Part shown: positions 43,668-54,578 of the stretch, one piece after another
Layout: each line of letters opens with the position of its first letter
Position numbering within the stretch: the first letter of the stretch is position 1
NCBI GenBank assembly: GCA_018269055.1
Contig: JAFDVI010000014.1
Span: forward strand, 1-64,000
Reading direction: 5' to 3'
Length of the DNA: 64,000 nucleotides
Source: Acidobacteriota bacterium
GTDB taxonomy: Bacteria > Acidobacteriota > Blastocatellia > RBC074
The notes under the pieces: model-generated
The model's input: the letters and a program-made list of their open reading frames with translations, nothing else
Databases searched by the model: none
Told to the model about the DNA's origin: nothing
Translations under genes and position numbers: made by a program

Positions 43668-44085
43668 ATGGATGATTTGCGCTGACGGAGTAAACCGCCC
43701 GCTGATTCGTGGCGAATTGCAAACCGGCAATGGCCAGTGGGAAAGCGTTGCGTTTTTGGTGGATACCGGAGCGGATCGAACGGTTTTGAGTGCGCCAGTT
43801 TTAGCCCAGCTTGAGTTGTCGGTCACGGACGCGCCGGAACAACTCGGTGGCTTGGGCGGATTGACAGAAATGGTGACAGTCGCAACTTTATTACGCCTGA
43901 CAAAACAGGATGCAGGCAAGGTCAACTTTCGCAGCCAATACGCAGCCGTGACCGAAGTTGAGGCTCTTGATATTTGCGTGCTTGGCCGAGACATTCTGGG
44001 TTTATTTGCTGTGATCGTGGATGAACCCCAACAAGTTATCAGCCTGCTGAGCCAGCGACATAGTTACACCATAGTCGAGAGTTGA
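43651..44085 (+). CDS. Retropepsin-like aspartic protease
   Basis: The protein of about 144 residues is built like a single retropepsin unit: RPLIRGELQ, then VAFLVDTGADRTVLSAPVL with the catalytic Asp-Thr-Gly-Ala, and a late VLGRDILGLFAVIVD strand. Such enzymes act as dimers. Cytoplasmic location is implied by the lack of a signal. The target is unknown; the adjacent DUF5678-like protein is a candidate partner or substrate. An ATG at 43672, just after the upstream stop, is an alternative start. Confidence 0.78.
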   Translation: MVISGEWMICADGVNRPLIRGELQTGNGQWESVAFLVDTGADRTVLSAPVLAQLELSVTDAPEQLGGLGGLTEMVTVATLLRLTKQDAGKVNFRSQYAAVTEVEALDICVLGRDILGLFAVIVDEPQQVISLLSQRHSYTIVES

Positions 44086-44118
44086 CTGCCAATCCTAGCC
44101 TCAAACCCAACCCAAGTG

Positions 44119-45183
44119 ATGACAAACTCGCTCCTCCAACAACCCCCGCCTGAAATTCAACACCCATCTGCTTGGCACGGCTCCGATTTGGCAGATAGCC
44201 GCGATTGGCTGGAAATTCTGTCTGAAACTGAAATCGCTGAAGTCGAAAGTGCCACGCAAAGATTGGCGGAGACTCAAGTCCAGATTCCTACGATTTGTAG
44301 CGGAGGCTTTCCATTGCCAACGCTCAGCGCGCGGTTGCAGCAAATGCTTGACGACGTGTTGAACGGGCGAGGGTTTGTGCTGCTGCGCGGTTTGCCGGTG
44401 GAACGCTGGTCGCGGCGAGAGGCTGCGATTGCGTTTTATGGACTTGGCGCGCATCTGGGCAATGCGCGGTCGCAGAATGCAGCGGGGCATGTGCTCGGCC
44501 ACGTCAAGGATTTGGGGCTTTCCGGCAGCGATCCGAATGTTCGCATTTACCAGACGCACGAACGGCAAACATATCACACAGATTCCTGCGATGTGGTTGC
44601 GTTGCTCTGTTTGCAACCAGCGAAATCGGGCGGTTTGTCGAGTCTGGTCAGTTCCGTGACGATCTTCAATGAAATGCGCAAGCGGCGACCTGATTTACTG
44701 ACTGAACTCTTCCAACCAATCGAAACCGACCGGCGCGGCGAAGTGTCGGAAGGCGCCAAGCCCTATTTCAGCATTCCGGTCTTCAACTGGCACGCAGGGT
44801 TGCTTTCGGCAATTTATCAGCGCCAATACATCGAATCGGCTCGGCGGTTTGCGGAAGTTCCGCCGTTGACCGCTCGCCAAATTGAAGCCCTGGATTTGTT
44901 CGATTCGCTGGCCAACGATCCGGCGCTGCATCTGAACATGGAATTTCGGCGCGGCGACGTGCAGTTGGTTCACAACCACACGCTGCTGCATGACCGCACG
45001 GCGTTTGAAGATTGGCCGGAGCCGGAGCGCCGCCGCCATTTGCTGCGGTTGTGGCTCGCTCCGCCGCAAGCGCGCCCGTTGCCACCAGTGTTTGCGGAGC
45101 GCTACGGTTCACTCATGCCCGGCAACAGAGGTGGTGTGACACCCAAAACTGCAAAGCTGATTGCACCGCTCGACGCCGAATAA
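44119..45183 (+). CDS. TauD/TfdA-family Fe(II)/2-oxoglutarate dioxygenase
   Basis: The 354-residue enzyme shows the facial triad His153-Thr-Asp155 (TYHTDSCD) and a distal His291 (HNHTLLHDR), with Arg310 placed to bind 2-oxoglutarate. The N-terminal half contains GRGFVLLRGLPVERWS, typical of the family, and the LLHDRTAFEDW segment is also standard. Such enzymes hydroxylate small substrates (taurine, carnitine precursors, herbicides). The substrate here is unknown. A GTG one codon earlier is possible. Confidence 0.85.
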   Translation: MTNSLLQQPPPEIQHPSAWHGSDLADSRDWLEILSETEIAEVESATQRLAETQVQIPTICSGGFPLPTLSARLQQMLDDVLNGRGFVLLRGLPVERWSRREAAIAFYGLGAHLGNARSQNAAGHVLGHVKDLGLSGSDPNVRIYQTHERQTYHTDSCDVVALLCLQPAKSGGLSSLVSSVTIFNEMRKRRPDLLTELFQPIETDRRGEVSEGAKPYFSIPVFNWHAGLLSAIYQRQYIESARRFAEVPPLTARQIEALDLFDSLANDPALHLNMEFRRGDVQLVHNHTLLHDRTAFEDWPEPERRRHLLRLWLAPPQARPLPPVFAERYGSLMPGNRGGVTPKTAKLIAPLDAE

Positions 45184-45197
45184 ACCTGCCTTGACCA

Positions 45198-46340
45198 ATG
45201 GCTTCCCTTCGATTGATGTTAAAGGCTATGGGGAAGAAGAAACCGACTGTTCGACCGCTACCCTCACCCGCTTTTGCCATCAAATTGCTGGCCTGGTACG
45301 ACGAAGCCACGACCGAAATGCCGTGGCGCGGAGAGCGCGATCCGTATCGCATCTGGCTTTCGGAAGTGATGTTGCAACAAACGCGCATTGCTGCTGTTGA
45401 GGGGTATTACCGGCGCTTCCTGGAACGCTTTCCGACGATTCAATCATTGGCCAAAGCTTCGCTGGATGAAGTGCTGAAATTGTGGGAGGGCCTGGGATAT
45501 TACGCGCGAGCGCGCAATTTGCATCGGTTGGCGCAGTTGGTTGTGAATGAATACAACGGTCAATTCCCTGCTTCCGCCGATGCATTGCAGGAATTGCCCG
45601 GCATTGGCCGATACACTGCTGCTGCCATCGCCAGCATCGCTTTCGGCGAAGCGGTCGCCGTGCTGGATGGCAATGTCGTTCGCGTGTTGACGCGGCTGAT
45701 TGATTTGGCGGAAGAAATCAGCCAGCCGAAAGTGAAGGAGCAATTGTGGATGTTGGCGAATGACTTGCTGCCAGCGAAACGTCCCGGCGATTACAACCAG
45801 GCGTTGATGGATTTGGGCAGAATGATTTGCACGCCGCGCCGACCGGATTGCCCGCATTGCCCTGTGCGCGAATTCTGTCAGGCGGCGGCCCGTGGAACCC
45901 AGGAATTGCGTCCTGTGAAAAAGCCGAAAGCTCCGCTGCCGGAAGTCCACGCAGCAGCAGCGGTGATTCAAGATGAAGACGGGCGTTTGTTATTGGTGCG
46001 GCGCTCCGAAGAAGGATTGCTCGGCGGATTGTGGATGCTACCCGGAGGACGGTGCGAACCGGGTGAAAGCTATGCCGATTGTTTGCAGCGTTCGCTCAAG
46101 CAAACACTCGGCGTGCAGATTCGTGTTGGTCAGGAAATGGCGGCCACCGCACAAACATTAACGCATTTCCGGTTGCGACTGCGCGCCTTTGCCTGTGAAG
46201 TGATTGCAGGAACGCTGCCAAGCGAAACACACTGGGCGTGGGCTACGCCACCGGAAGTTTCCAACTACAGCCTGGGCAAAGCCGACCGCGAGATTGTGGA
46301 TCGGTTGGAGCAATGGCAACCACGATTATTCGAAGAATGA
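45198..46340 (+). CDS. mutY: A/G-specific adenine glycosylase MutY
   Basis: The 380-residue protein removes adenine mispaired with 8-oxoguanine in base-excision repair. All marks are present: PWRGERDPYRIWLSEVMLQQT with catalytic Glu56, a helix-hairpin-helix (LPGIGRYTAAAIASIAFG), Asp157 in VLDGNVVRVL, a 4Fe-4S loop with Cys211, 218, 221 and 227 (C-x6-C-x2-C-x5-C), and a C-terminal NUDIX-like domain (~250-370) that reads 8-oxoG. A slightly later start (Met11) is possible. It follows the dioxygenase by 14 bases. Confidence 0.95.
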   Translation: MASLRLMLKAMGKKKPTVRPLPSPAFAIKLLAWYDEATTEMPWRGERDPYRIWLSEVMLQQTRIAAVEGYYRRFLERFPTIQSLAKASLDEVLKLWEGLGYYARARNLHRLAQLVVNEYNGQFPASADALQELPGIGRYTAAAIASIAFGEAVAVLDGNVVRVLTRLIDLAEEISQPKVKEQLWMLANDLLPAKRPGDYNQALMDLGRMICTPRRPDCPHCPVREFCQAAARGTQELRPVKKPKAPLPEVHAAAAVIQDEDGRLLLVRRSEEGLLGGLWMLPGGRCEPGESYADCLQRSLKQTLGVQIRVGQEMAATAQTLTHFRLRLRAFACEVIAGTLPSETHWAWATPPEVSNYSLGKADREIVDRLEQWQPRLFEE

Positions 46341-46412
46341 TGAAGTTGGAATGATGAACGATGAACGTCTGATTGGCGAAATTCATCTTTCATCCTTCTG
46401 ACTTCAGCATTC
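46335..46412. terminator. Long imperfect hairpin, heptad-repeat family, copy A
   Basis: Arms of about 32 bases with around six mismatches pair between convergent mutY and the first ADOP permease. Each arm is built from units ending GATGAA or GGAA in 7-base steps. It is related to the elements at 51648 and 62721 and probably terminates both transcripts. Confidence 0.55.
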
Positions 46413-46419
46413 CCTAAAA

Positions 46420-48876
46420 TCATTCGTACCGTAGCGCGACCATCGGATCAACTTTTGTGGCCCGTCGCGCCGGAATCCAGCAAGCAAAGAGCGCAACGGC
46501 AATCAGCAACAGCGCGACACTGATAAACGTCAGTGGGTCTTTCGCGTGAATTCCAAACAGCATTGTCGCCAGAAATCGGGTCAATGCAAAAGCAGCAATC
46601 AGTCCTGAGCCTGCGCCGACTAAAGCCAGCGTCAGCCCCTGTCGAAGAATCAAGCGCAGCACGTCTCGCGAAGTCGCTCCCAATGCCACGCGGACGCCGA
46701 TTTCATGCGTTCGCTGATTGACTGAATAACTCATCACGCCATAGATGCCCACCGCAGCCAGCAGTATTGCAATCCCCGCAAACACGCCCAGTAAGATCAT
46801 CGCGAATCGCCGCCGAGCCAGAAAATCGCTCATGCGTTGTTCCATCGTTGCCACATCAAAGGCGGGCATTTCCGGATCAACCGCTTGAATTTCTTTGACG
46901 ATCCCCGCAGTCATCGCAACCGGGTCGGATTTGGTGCGAACGACCAAATGCATATTGCGAGTCAACGATTGTTCAAACGGAAAGTAGACGGAAATCGGCG
47001 GTTCCTTTTCCGTGCTGAACTGCCGGGCATCGCGAATGACGCCGACAACCGTCGTCCACGGTTCTTTTCGCGTCATTCGCAACCGTTTGCCCAACGGGGT
47101 TTGATTCGGCCAGAACCGTTCTGCCAGGGCTTCGTTGATGATGACGGCGTCGGGTTCGCCGCGTTTGTCGCGTTCGTCGAAAAAGCGGCCTTGCACCAAC
47201 GGCACCCGCATCGCGCGAAAATAATCCGGGCTGATGATGCGGATGTTCGCCATGATTTTTTCGCCAACCGCGCGCGGCACGTACCCTTCGACGGTGATCG
47301 GGTCCCAGGCAAATGCAACTGTGCTCATCGGCAGTGAATAACTTACTCCGGCGGCTTCCACACCGGATACCGAACGAAGGCGGTCTGTCACGCGTTGATA
47401 AAATGAAATGATAGCTTCCGGCGTGGGCGCTTTGGCTTGTGGTAAAGCCATCCGCATTGCCACCACGTTGCGCGGGTCAAAGCCCGGATGCGAACTCAGA
47501 ATGCGTTGGTAGCTGCGAATCAGCAATCCGGCGCACACCAGCAACACCAACGACAAAGCGATTTCGGCGACGACCAGCAGCTTTCGCAATCTCTGGGTGG
47601 TATGCCCGGAAGCGCCGCTGGCGCTACGCCCGCCGTCTTTCAACGTATCGTGCAAATCCACGCGCGACGCCCTAAGCGCCGGAACCAGCCCAAAGACAAT
47701 TCCAGTCAGCAACACCACCAAGGTGGTAAACACCGCTACGCGCCAATCAATCCCGACTTCGCTTAATCGCGGAATGTTTTGCGGCCCAAAGGTGCGCAAT
47801 GCCCGAACCGTCGCAAATGCCAATCCCAATCCGAGCACTCCGCCCACCGACGCCAGCAACACACTTTCGGTCAGTAATTGGCGAATGACGCGCCAACGGC
47901 TGGCTCCGACGGCCAAACGCACGGCAATTTCTTTTTGCCTGACGGCGGCGCGTACCAGCAATAAATTGGCGACGTTGACACAGGCAATCAGCAAAACGAA
48001 TCCAACCGCGCTCATCAGAATCGGCAGGGTTGAACCGACATCACCCACGACCTGTTCCAGCAACGGAACCACGCTGATCGTCAATCCGCCGTTCGAAGGA
48101 TAATTCTGGGGAAAATCCTGTCGCATGCGCGCGGCGATCAAATCCATGTCGGCTTGGGCTTGCGCGCGGCTGACGCCGGGTTTGAGCTTGCCGAAAATGT
48201 TGAAATCTTCGTTGCCGCGATTTGCGCGCGCAGCTTCATTCATCGGCAACGGCAACAGCACATCGGCGCGACCGATGGCGTTGACGGCAGGCATGACTTC
48301 GTTGGTCAACGTGAACTCGGGCGACATCACGCCGATGATGGCGTAACTGTTTCCATTCAAAATCAGCGATTGACCGATCACAGCGCTGTCGGCTCCATAT
48401 CGGCGCTGCCAGAAGCTGTGGCTCAAAATTACAGAAGGGGCTTTTCCCGGAACGTCTTCTTCTTCCGTGAACACACGTCCCAATTTGGCATTCACGCGAA
48501 ACAACGGAAAGAACGATGACGACACGCGCGCACCGTCAATGTGTTCCGGTACGCCCTGCCCGGTCAGATTGAAGCTCGCGCCGATGGTGATGGCAGTTTG
48601 CTCAAAGACGTGATTCTGCGTTTTCACATCCTGGTATTGCCCGGGCGAAAACCAATCCTGTTCGACCTGCAATCCCGGCGAACGGCTCCACAAAATTACC
48701 AACCGATCCGCGTCGGGATACGCCAGCGGTCGAAGCAATAACGCATTCATCACGCTAAACACCGCGCTATTTGCCGCAATGCCCAGGGCCAGCGACCCAA
48801 TCGCCACAAGCGCAAAGCCGGGCGCTTTCCGTAATCCGCGCAACCCAAAGCTCAAATCCTGCCAGAACGTTTTCAT
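46420..48876 (-). CDS. ADOP-family duplicated MacB/FtsX-like permease 1
   Basis: At 818 residues this protein contains two MacB_PCD-FtsX units. A first membrane helix (~20-45, GFALVAIGSLALGIAANSAVFSVM), a periplasmic core, three helices (~265-390) and a linker helix (~425-440) are followed by the second core and three final helices. It ends [20 protein letters not shown]. No ATPase gene is nearby, as is typical for this acidobacterial family, so it is not a conventional ABC exporter unless it recruits a distant ATPase. Function is unknown; MacB relatives move signals across the envelope. The start follows AGAGAG; a frame 55 codons longer begins upstream but lacks the conserved MKTFWQDLSFG beginning. 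Confidence 0.88.
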   Translation of the reverse strand: MKTFWQDLSFGLRGLRKAPGFALVAIGSLALGIAANSAVFSVMNALLLRPLAYPDADRLVILWSRSPGLQVEQDWFSPGQYQDVKTQNHVFEQTAITIGASFNLTGQGVPEHIDGARVSSSFFPLFRVNAKLGRVFTEEEDVPGKAPSVILSHSFWQRRYGADSAVIGQSLILNGNSYAIIGVMSPEFTLTNEVMPAVNAIGRADVLLPLPMNEAARANRGNEDFNIFGKLKPGVSRAQAQADMDLIAARMRQDFPQNYPSNGGLTISVVPLLEQVVGDVGSTLPILMSAVGFVLLIACVNVANLLLVRAAVRQKEIAVRLAVGASRWRVIRQLLTESVLLASVGGVLGLGLAFATVRALRTFGPQNIPRLSEVGIDWRVAVFTTLVVLLTGIVFGLVPALRASRVDLHDTLKDGGRSASGASGHTTQRLRKLLVVAEIALSLVLLVCAGLLIRSYQRILSSHPGFDPRNVVAMRMALPQAKAPTPEAIISFYQRVTDRLRSVSGVEAAGVSYSLPMSTVAFAWDPITVEGYVPRAVGEKIMANIRIISPDYFRAMRVPLVQGRFFDERDKRGEPDAVIINEALAERFWPNQTPLGKRLRMTRKEPWTTVVGVIRDARQFSTEKEPPISVYFPFEQSLTRNMHLVVRTKSDPVAMTAGIVKEIQAVDPEMPAFDVATMEQRMSDFLARRRFAMILLGVFAGIAILLAAVGIYGVMSYSVNQRTHEIGVRVALGATSRDVLRLILRQGLTLALVGAGSGLIAAFALTRFLATMLFGIHAKDPLTFISVALLLIAVALFACWIPARRATKVDPMVALRYE

Positions 48877-49173
48877 CAATTTTCTCTCTCTTTTTTTGCC
48901 CACAACGTCGCACGAAAAAAACACGAAGCAAAAACAAGGCGGCGTTCTTTTCGTGAGCCAAATGAACTGAAATCTTTTGGTTGAAACGTGGGAAGTGTAG
49001 GCGGGATCAGGCGATGTTTCCAGAATTTCTCTGGCGTTCATCAGGCTGAGAGATTCTTTTTACAGGATTTACAAACGTCAACAGGATGCAAATTTCTCGT
49101 TGGCGGAACCACATGCCGAAAGGGCGAATGAAAAACATCCATCAGGAATTCATCATTCGCCCTTTCGATTTCA
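48877..49173. other. Intergenic region between ADOP 2 and ADOP 1
   Basis: About 297 bases, the longest purely non-coding gap in the array. It contains a perfect-stem hairpin at the ADOP 2 end and an A/T-rich stretch before ADOP 1 that may hold its own promoter. No hexamer pair could be fixed. Confidence 0.4.
49117..49167. terminator. Hairpin with 15-bp perfect stem after ADOP 2
   Basis: CGAAAGGGCGAATGA (49117-49131) pairs without mismatch with TCATTCGCCCTTTCG (49153-49167) over a 21-base loop. It lies six bases beyond the ADOP 2 stop codon on the minus strand. It could terminate transcription or protect the mRNA end. Confidence 0.65.
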
Positions 49174-51633
49174 TCATTCACAGCGCAGTGCAACCATTGG
49201 GTCCACCTTCGCCGCTCGACGCGCCGGAATCCAACAGGCCAGCAGCGCAATCAGCGACAACAACAATGCGATTCCCGCAAAGGTCAGCGGATCGTTGGCA
49301 CTGACGCCGAACAACAATCCGGTCATCAACCGCGTCAATCCGAAAGCTGCCAGCAATCCAACGCTGACCCCTGCCAACGCCAGCTTCATGCCCTGGCCGA
49401 CCATCAGTTTAATGACTTCCGCTTTTCCTGCGCCTAAGGCCATTCGCAATCCGACTTCGTGCGTGCGCTGCGCCACGGAATACGACATCACGCCGTACAG
49501 CCCCACGCCCGCCAACACCAATGCCAAACCGGCGAATAAGCCGATCAACTGCAAATTGAACCGCTGTTGCCACAGCGTGTCGGTAACCACCTGATCCATG
49601 CTGACCACACTGGAAACCGGCAGGTTGTGGTCAACCGAGCCAATCGTTTCTTTCACGCCAGGCACCAAACTTTCCGGCGCAACCGTCGTGCGAACAACCA
49701 ATGTCATGGAAGTGAAGTGGCCCGCGGTTCCCGCATAAAAATCTCCGCTCTGTGTGAACGGCAAGTAAAATTCATTGTCCGGCGTGTCCACCCAACTGTC
49801 CTGTTTGACGTCTTTGATGACGCCCACCACCGTCAACCACCGCGGCGCGGGCGAATTGCTGCGCGGATCATCCAGCGTCACGCGTTTGCCAATCGGGTCT
49901 TCGTTCGGCCACTGACGTTTGGCTAGTGTTTCATTGATGATGATGACTCCGGGAGCATCAGCGGTATCGCGCTCGGTGAAATCGCGACCGGCGCGCAACG
50001 AAATGCCCATCGTGTGGAAATACCCCGGACGGCTGACACGGAATGCGGCGGGAATCTCTTTCCCAGGTGGAGGCAGCGGACGGCCTTCGATAACCATTGA
50101 TCTTCCCCACAAATCACCCGCCAACGGCAAATGATTGATCGCGCTGACGGACTGAACTCCAGGTAATGCGGACAGCTTATCAGTCAGTTGCCGGTAAAAT
50201 GCTTCGCGCGAAGGCCCCACGTATTGCGGCATGCCGTTCACCGACACGGTCATCGTCAACAAATTGTTCGGGTTGAATCCCGGGTCAACCGCCTGAAGCT
50301 TTGCGAAGCTGTTGATCAATAACCCTGCGCCAATCAACAACACCAACGCCAGCGCGAGTTCCGTGACTACCAGCAATTCGCGGAGCCTGTGGCGACCACC
50401 GGCCATACCTCTGCCGCCTTCTTTCAGCACCTGATTCAAATCAGGTTTTGATGCCGCCAGCGCCGGAGCCAGCCCAAACAGCACACTGGTGACGAGCGAC
50501 ATGGCGAAGGTGAATCCCAATGCAGCGGCATCCAGCTTGATTTCATTCAATCGCGGCAGTTTGACGCTGAAACTGGTGCTGTTGCCTGCCAGTAAGGTCG
50601 TCAACCAATCTACGCCCCAGACGGCCAACAAGACGCCGACTGCAGCTCCGCACAACGACAACATCAAACTTTCGGTCAACAATTGCCGCAAAATTCGCCA
50701 GCGGCTTGCGCCCAATGCCGCCCGCAAAGCGGATTCTTTTTGCCGTGCAGCCGAACGCGCCAACAGCAAACAGGCCACATTCGCGCACGCAATCAACAAC
50801 ACGAAGCAAACCGTTACCGACAACGCCAGCAAGGCCGGACGCACGTTGCCGACAACCTTTTCATTCAGCGGATCAACGCGGACTTGTAGCCCCGTGTTTT
50901 CGCCAGGATACGCGGTTACCAGTTGTTTGCTGATGGCTTCCACTTCCGCACTCGCCTGTTGCTGGCTGATGTTCGGTTTCAACCGCGCGAAAACGCGAAG
51001 CGAACTGCCGCCCCGGCTGGTGGCGCGAGAGCGCAAATCCAGCGGAGCCCACATTTCCGCGCGCGTAGACCAAAAGGGCGGAAATTGAAATTCCGGCGGC
51101 ATCACTCCCACAACGGTATAGCTTTCGCCGTTCAAGGTGATTGGTTGGCCGACAATTTTTGCGTTCCCGCCAAAGGCGCGCTGCCAAAGCTTGTGGCTCA
51201 GCACCAACACGCGATCCCTGCCCGGTTGGAAATCGTCCGGCTGAAACGTACGGCCCAACAGCGTCGGAATGCCCAGCAGGTCGAACATTCCATCACCCAT
51301 TCGCAACCCTGCGACGACTTCCGGACGGTCGTTATTCGTCAAGGTGCCGCGCCAGGCTTCCGCCACGGACATTTGCTCGAAGCTGTGACTGTTGGCGCGA
51401 AAGTCCAGATAGTTCGCGGGGGAAACCGGCCCGCGTCCCTGCTGCAACAACGTCACAATCCGTTCCGGTTCTCGATACGCCAGCGGGCGTAACAGCACGC
51501 CATTGACGACACTGAAAATTGCCGTGTTCGCGCCAATGCCCAGCGCCAACGTGATGATGGCGATCAACGTAAAACCGGGATTTTTTAGAAACATCCGCGC
51601 GCCAAAGCGCAGGTCTTGCCAAAAAGTTTGCAT
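49174..51633 (-). CDS. ADOP-family duplicated MacB/FtsX-like permease 2
   Basis: This 819-residue paralogue keeps the full order: amphipathic start [20 protein letters not shown], helix 1 (~21-43), periplasmic core 1 (~50-260), helices 2-4 (~266-392), linker helix (~420-441), periplasmic core 2 (~445-690) and three C-terminal helices ending [13 protein letters not shown]. Core 1 contains the repeated [12 protein letters not shown] and [12 protein letters not shown] motifs found in all members here. Both FtsX units are intact. There is no adjacent ATP-binding gene. It is followed by a 15-bp hairpin and preceded by the heptad hairpin that separates it from ADOP 3. Confidence 0.9.
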   Translation of the reverse strand: MQTFWQDLRFGARMFLKNPGFTLIAIITLALGIGANTAIFSVVNGVLLRPLAYREPERIVTLLQQGRGPVSPANYLDFRANSHSFEQMSVAEAWRGTLTNNDRPEVVAGLRMGDGMFDLLGIPTLLGRTFQPDDFQPGRDRVLVLSHKLWQRAFGGNAKIVGQPITLNGESYTVVGVMPPEFQFPPFWSTRAEMWAPLDLRSRATSRGGSSLRVFARLKPNISQQQASAEVEAISKQLVTAYPGENTGLQVRVDPLNEKVVGNVRPALLALSVTVCFVLLIACANVACLLLARSAARQKESALRAALGASRWRILRQLLTESLMLSLCGAAVGVLLAVWGVDWLTTLLAGNSTSFSVKLPRLNEIKLDAAALGFTFAMSLVTSVLFGLAPALAASKPDLNQVLKEGGRGMAGGRHRLRELLVVTELALALVLLIGAGLLINSFAKLQAVDPGFNPNNLLTMTVSVNGMPQYVGPSREAFYRQLTDKLSALPGVQSVSAINHLPLAGDLWGRSMVIEGRPLPPPGKEIPAAFRVSRPGYFHTMGISLRAGRDFTERDTADAPGVIIINETLAKRQWPNEDPIGKRVTLDDPRSNSPAPRWLTVVGVIKDVKQDSWVDTPDNEFYLPFTQSGDFYAGTAGHFTSMTLVVRTTVAPESLVPGVKETIGSVDHNLPVSSVVSMDQVVTDTLWQQRFNLQLIGLFAGLALVLAGVGLYGVMSYSVAQRTHEVGLRMALGAGKAEVIKLMVGQGMKLALAGVSVGLLAAFGLTRLMTGLLFGVSANDPLTFAGIALLLSLIALLACWIPARRAAKVDPMVALRCE

Positions 51634-51647
51634 AAATCTCCTTGTTC

Positions 51648-51717
51648 AAAGGATGAAGTCGGAATGATGAAGGATGAATTCTTCGCGACTCATTCATCAT
51701 TGCGCATTCATACTTCC
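51648..51717. terminator. Heptad-repeat hairpin element, copy B
   Basis: A 31-base block (51648-51678) is identical to the block at 62721-62751. It reads as successive 7-mers GGATGAA, GTCGGAA, TGATGAA, GGATGAA. The facing arm is degenerate, so the stem is weaker than in copies A and C. It occupies most of the 84-base gap between ADOP 3 and ADOP 2. Confidence 0.55.
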
Positions 51718-54147
51718 TCATTCGCATCGCAGTGCGATCATCGGATCCACCTTCGTCGCACGCCGGGCAGGAAGCCAACACGCCAACAGCCCTACCCCAC
51801 AAAATAACAGCGGCACCACCGCAAAAGTCAGCGGATCAAGTGTCGCAACGCCAAAAACCAAACTCGCCATTAACCGTGTCAGCGCCAGCGCGCCAACGAT
51901 TCCCAAAACCACGCCGCCGAAAACCAGCGTCAATCCCTGCCGCAAAACCAGTCGCAACACATCGCCCATTTGCGCGCCCAACGCCATGCGCACTCCGATT
52001 TCCGGCGTATGCTGAGCGACGAAATACGACAACACGCCATACAACCCGATGGCGGCCAGCAACATGGCCAGGGCGGCAAATATGCTCAACAGAATCATAC
52101 CAATCCGCCGCTGAGCCGATTGCTCACCCAACACTTCTTCCATGGTTCGGATGTTCGTTACGGGTTGCGCGGGATCAACCGCGTGTATGGCCGTGCGAAC
52201 AGCGTCAGTCAGACTCATCGGATCAACGCTTGCGCGAATGGCCAGATCGCGCGGCGTGAAAAAGGGATGCGTTTTGATCTGGCGTTGCGGCACATACATT
52301 TCCGGTTTGACCGGTTCGCTGATTCCCATCTGCCGCACGTCAGCAACGATGCCGACAATTTTCAACCACGGTTGGTTGGAATCCGCCGACCCCATCTTGA
52401 ACCGCTTCCCTAACGCGCTTTCATTGGGCCAATACTTCTGAGCCATCGCCTCATTGATGATGGCGACAGGTTCGGATTGTTCCTGATCCTGTGGGTTAAA
52501 GTACCTGCCCTGCCGCAATGCGATGCTCATGGTTTGCAGATACTGATCGGTCACCTGTCGGTGATTGGCGTTCCACCCCAAACCGGCTTCTGCTTGGCGG
52601 CCTTCGATGCTCAATCCGTTTGCGCCGCCTTTCCATTCCAGCGGAACCGAAGTTGTGTACCCGGCTGAAATCACGCCTGGCAATGCCTGCACGCGTTCCA
52701 GCACCTGGTTGTAAAACGCCACGCGTCGAGCGTGATCTCCGTATTTGTATTCCGGCAACACAGTGCGCAGCGTCAACACACTTTCCGGACGCAGCGGAGA
52801 GTATTGGCCTTGCAGGTTGTACAGCGTTTGAATCAACAACCCCGAACCGATCAGCAACACAATTGCCAGAGCGACTTCGCCGACCACCAACACATTGCGC
52901 AACCGACGCTGCCCCGCGCCCAATCCCGAACGACTGCCGCTTTCCTTCAAAGCTTCGTTCAAATCCAATCGCGAGGCTTGCAGCGCGGGCATCAGCCCAA
53001 ACAAGACTCCTGACACCAGCGAAGCCAACAGCGTAAAGAGCATCACGCGCCCGTCCAATTGCAACGAAGTTTGGCCTGCCAGCGCCACGGGAATCAGTTG
53101 CCGCAAAAACTCGAAACTCCACAGCGCCAGCAACACGCCCAAGGCTCCGCCCAGAATCGCCAGCAACAAACTTTCCGTCAGCAGTTGCCGCACAATGCGC
53201 CAGCGCCCAGCGCCCAACGCCGCGCGAACGGCGATTTCCCGCGTTCTGGCGGCGGCACGCGCCAGCATCAAACTGGCGATGTTGGCACAAGCAATTAGCA
53301 ACACAAATCCAACCGCGGCCAGCAGCACCCATAACGATTGCCGCACGTCTCCTGTAAATTCATCGCGCAGCGAAACGACCACAGCGCCAAGTCCTTGCGC
53401 CTCGTCCGGAGAGGTTTGCGCGATGCGCTGCATGATGGATTTGATGTCGGCATCGGCTTGGGCGATTGTGACGCCAGGCTTCATCCGTCCAACGACGTTC
53501 AGGTAATGTCCTCCCCGATTGGCAAGCTCTTCGGAACTGAAAGCCACTGGAACCCACAAATTGATATACCGCTGATAAAATTGAAAATTGGCGGGCATCA
53601 CTCCCACAACACGATACTTTTGATCATTCAGCAGCAATTCGCGATTGAGAATGTCCTGGTCACCTCCGAACCGGTTCTGCCACAAACGATGGCTGATGAT
53701 GGCGACTTTTGGCGCTCCGGGACGGTCTTCTTCCGGCAGGAAGTTTCGCCCCAGCACAGGCGTCACGCCAAGCAGCGGAAAGAAATTGGCCGTCACGCCA
53801 TACGCCATCAATTTTTCCGGCTCTCCATCGCTGACCAAGTTGAAGCTGCGATTGTCCAGCGCCGCCATGTCTTCAAACACATGGTTTTGCGCTTTCCAAT
53901 CCGCGTAGTTTGCCGGTGCGGGTGTATCGCGGGGAAATCCGATGCTGGTGGCGTCTTCCCAAATCAAGGCCAGCCGGTCCGGTTCGTGATATGGCAAAGG
54001 CCGTATCAACAACCCGTCGAGCAAACTGAAAATCGCCGTGTTCGCGCCAATTCCCAATGCCAGGATCAAAACGGCAATCAAGGTAAAGCCCGGATTTTTC
54101 ATCAACATTCGCGCGCCGTAGCGCAAATCCTGCCAAAATGTTTGCAT
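51718..54147 (-). CDS. ADOP-family duplicated MacB/FtsX-like permease 3
   Basis: The 809-residue protein is a close relative of ADOP 2, beginning [20 protein letters not shown] with helix 1 at ~21-43 and ending [11 protein letters not shown]. The first periplasmic core carries a distinct insertion around [22 protein letters not shown], so ligand surfaces probably differ between paralogues. Both FtsX units are complete. GGAG lies five bases before this ATG, while an 18-codon longer frame lacks the family start. A 430-base gap with a cupin gene on the other strand separates it from ADOP 4. Confidence 0.9.
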   Translation of the reverse strand: MQTFWQDLRYGARMLMKNPGFTLIAVLILALGIGANTAIFSLLDGLLIRPLPYHEPDRLALIWEDATSIGFPRDTPAPANYADWKAQNHVFEDMAALDNRSFNLVSDGEPEKLMAYGVTANFFPLLGVTPVLGRNFLPEEDRPGAPKVAIISHRLWQNRFGGDQDILNRELLLNDQKYRVVGVMPANFQFYQRYINLWVPVAFSSEELANRGGHYLNVVGRMKPGVTIAQADADIKSIMQRIAQTSPDEAQGLGAVVVSLRDEFTGDVRQSLWVLLAAVGFVLLIACANIASLMLARAAARTREIAVRAALGAGRWRIVRQLLTESLLLAILGGALGVLLALWSFEFLRQLIPVALAGQTSLQLDGRVMLFTLLASLVSGVLFGLMPALQASRLDLNEALKESGSRSGLGAGQRRLRNVLVVGEVALAIVLLIGSGLLIQTLYNLQGQYSPLRPESVLTLRTVLPEYKYGDHARRVAFYNQVLERVQALPGVISAGYTTSVPLEWKGGANGLSIEGRQAEAGLGWNANHRQVTDQYLQTMSIALRQGRYFNPQDQEQSEPVAIINEAMAQKYWPNESALGKRFKMGSADSNQPWLKIVGIVADVRQMGISEPVKPEMYVPQRQIKTHPFFTPRDLAIRASVDPMSLTDAVRTAIHAVDPAQPVTNIRTMEEVLGEQSAQRRIGMILLSIFAALAMLLAAIGLYGVLSYFVAQHTPEIGVRMALGAQMGDVLRLVLRQGLTLVFGGVVLGIVGALALTRLMASLVFGVATLDPLTFAVVPLLFCGVGLLACWLPARRATKVDPMIALRCE

Positions 54148-54578
54148 ACAATCTCCTGAAGCAATGCCGAATGTTCGATTCCAAAGTACTACGCCAAACA
54201 ACTTTTCCGAGAAATTCGCTTTGCTTCACTTTACCAAGCTGCGTGCCAACCCAAGGAACCGCCTAACTTCCCTTATTCAATGAGTTTGACGCATTCTGGC
54301 GAACCGGCAGGTAAAAGAAAATTTGTGCGCTTCTGGGATTGCGGCATCCCATTTTCGATGACTCAAAATGCTTTCGATTACGAAACCGGATGCGGATCAT
54401 CTGGTGGCGAAAGCATTGTGGCGGTGTCAGGCCTTTCGTATACTCCGCGCCGTTGAGTACTACCCTGGTTTCAACATCGCGGAGCACTTGCAAACCAAAG
54501 CGCTGCCTTTCTTTTCCCCGAACCTGATACCTGAAGAGGCGAAGCACTGAAAACCGGATTGTTTATTTGAGGTGTGAA
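54148..54578. other. Intergenic region with a possible 60-codon gene remnant
   Basis: This gap lies between ADOP 3 (minus) and the cupin gene (plus). A frame at 54368-54550 (+) encodes about 60 residues with protein-like composition (HLVAKALWRCQAFRILRAVE, then PGFNIAEHL, ending NLIPEEAKH). It has no ribosome site and is preceded by an in-frame stop. It may be a fragment of a lost gene or a small protein. Nothing else was recognised. Confidence 0.35.
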
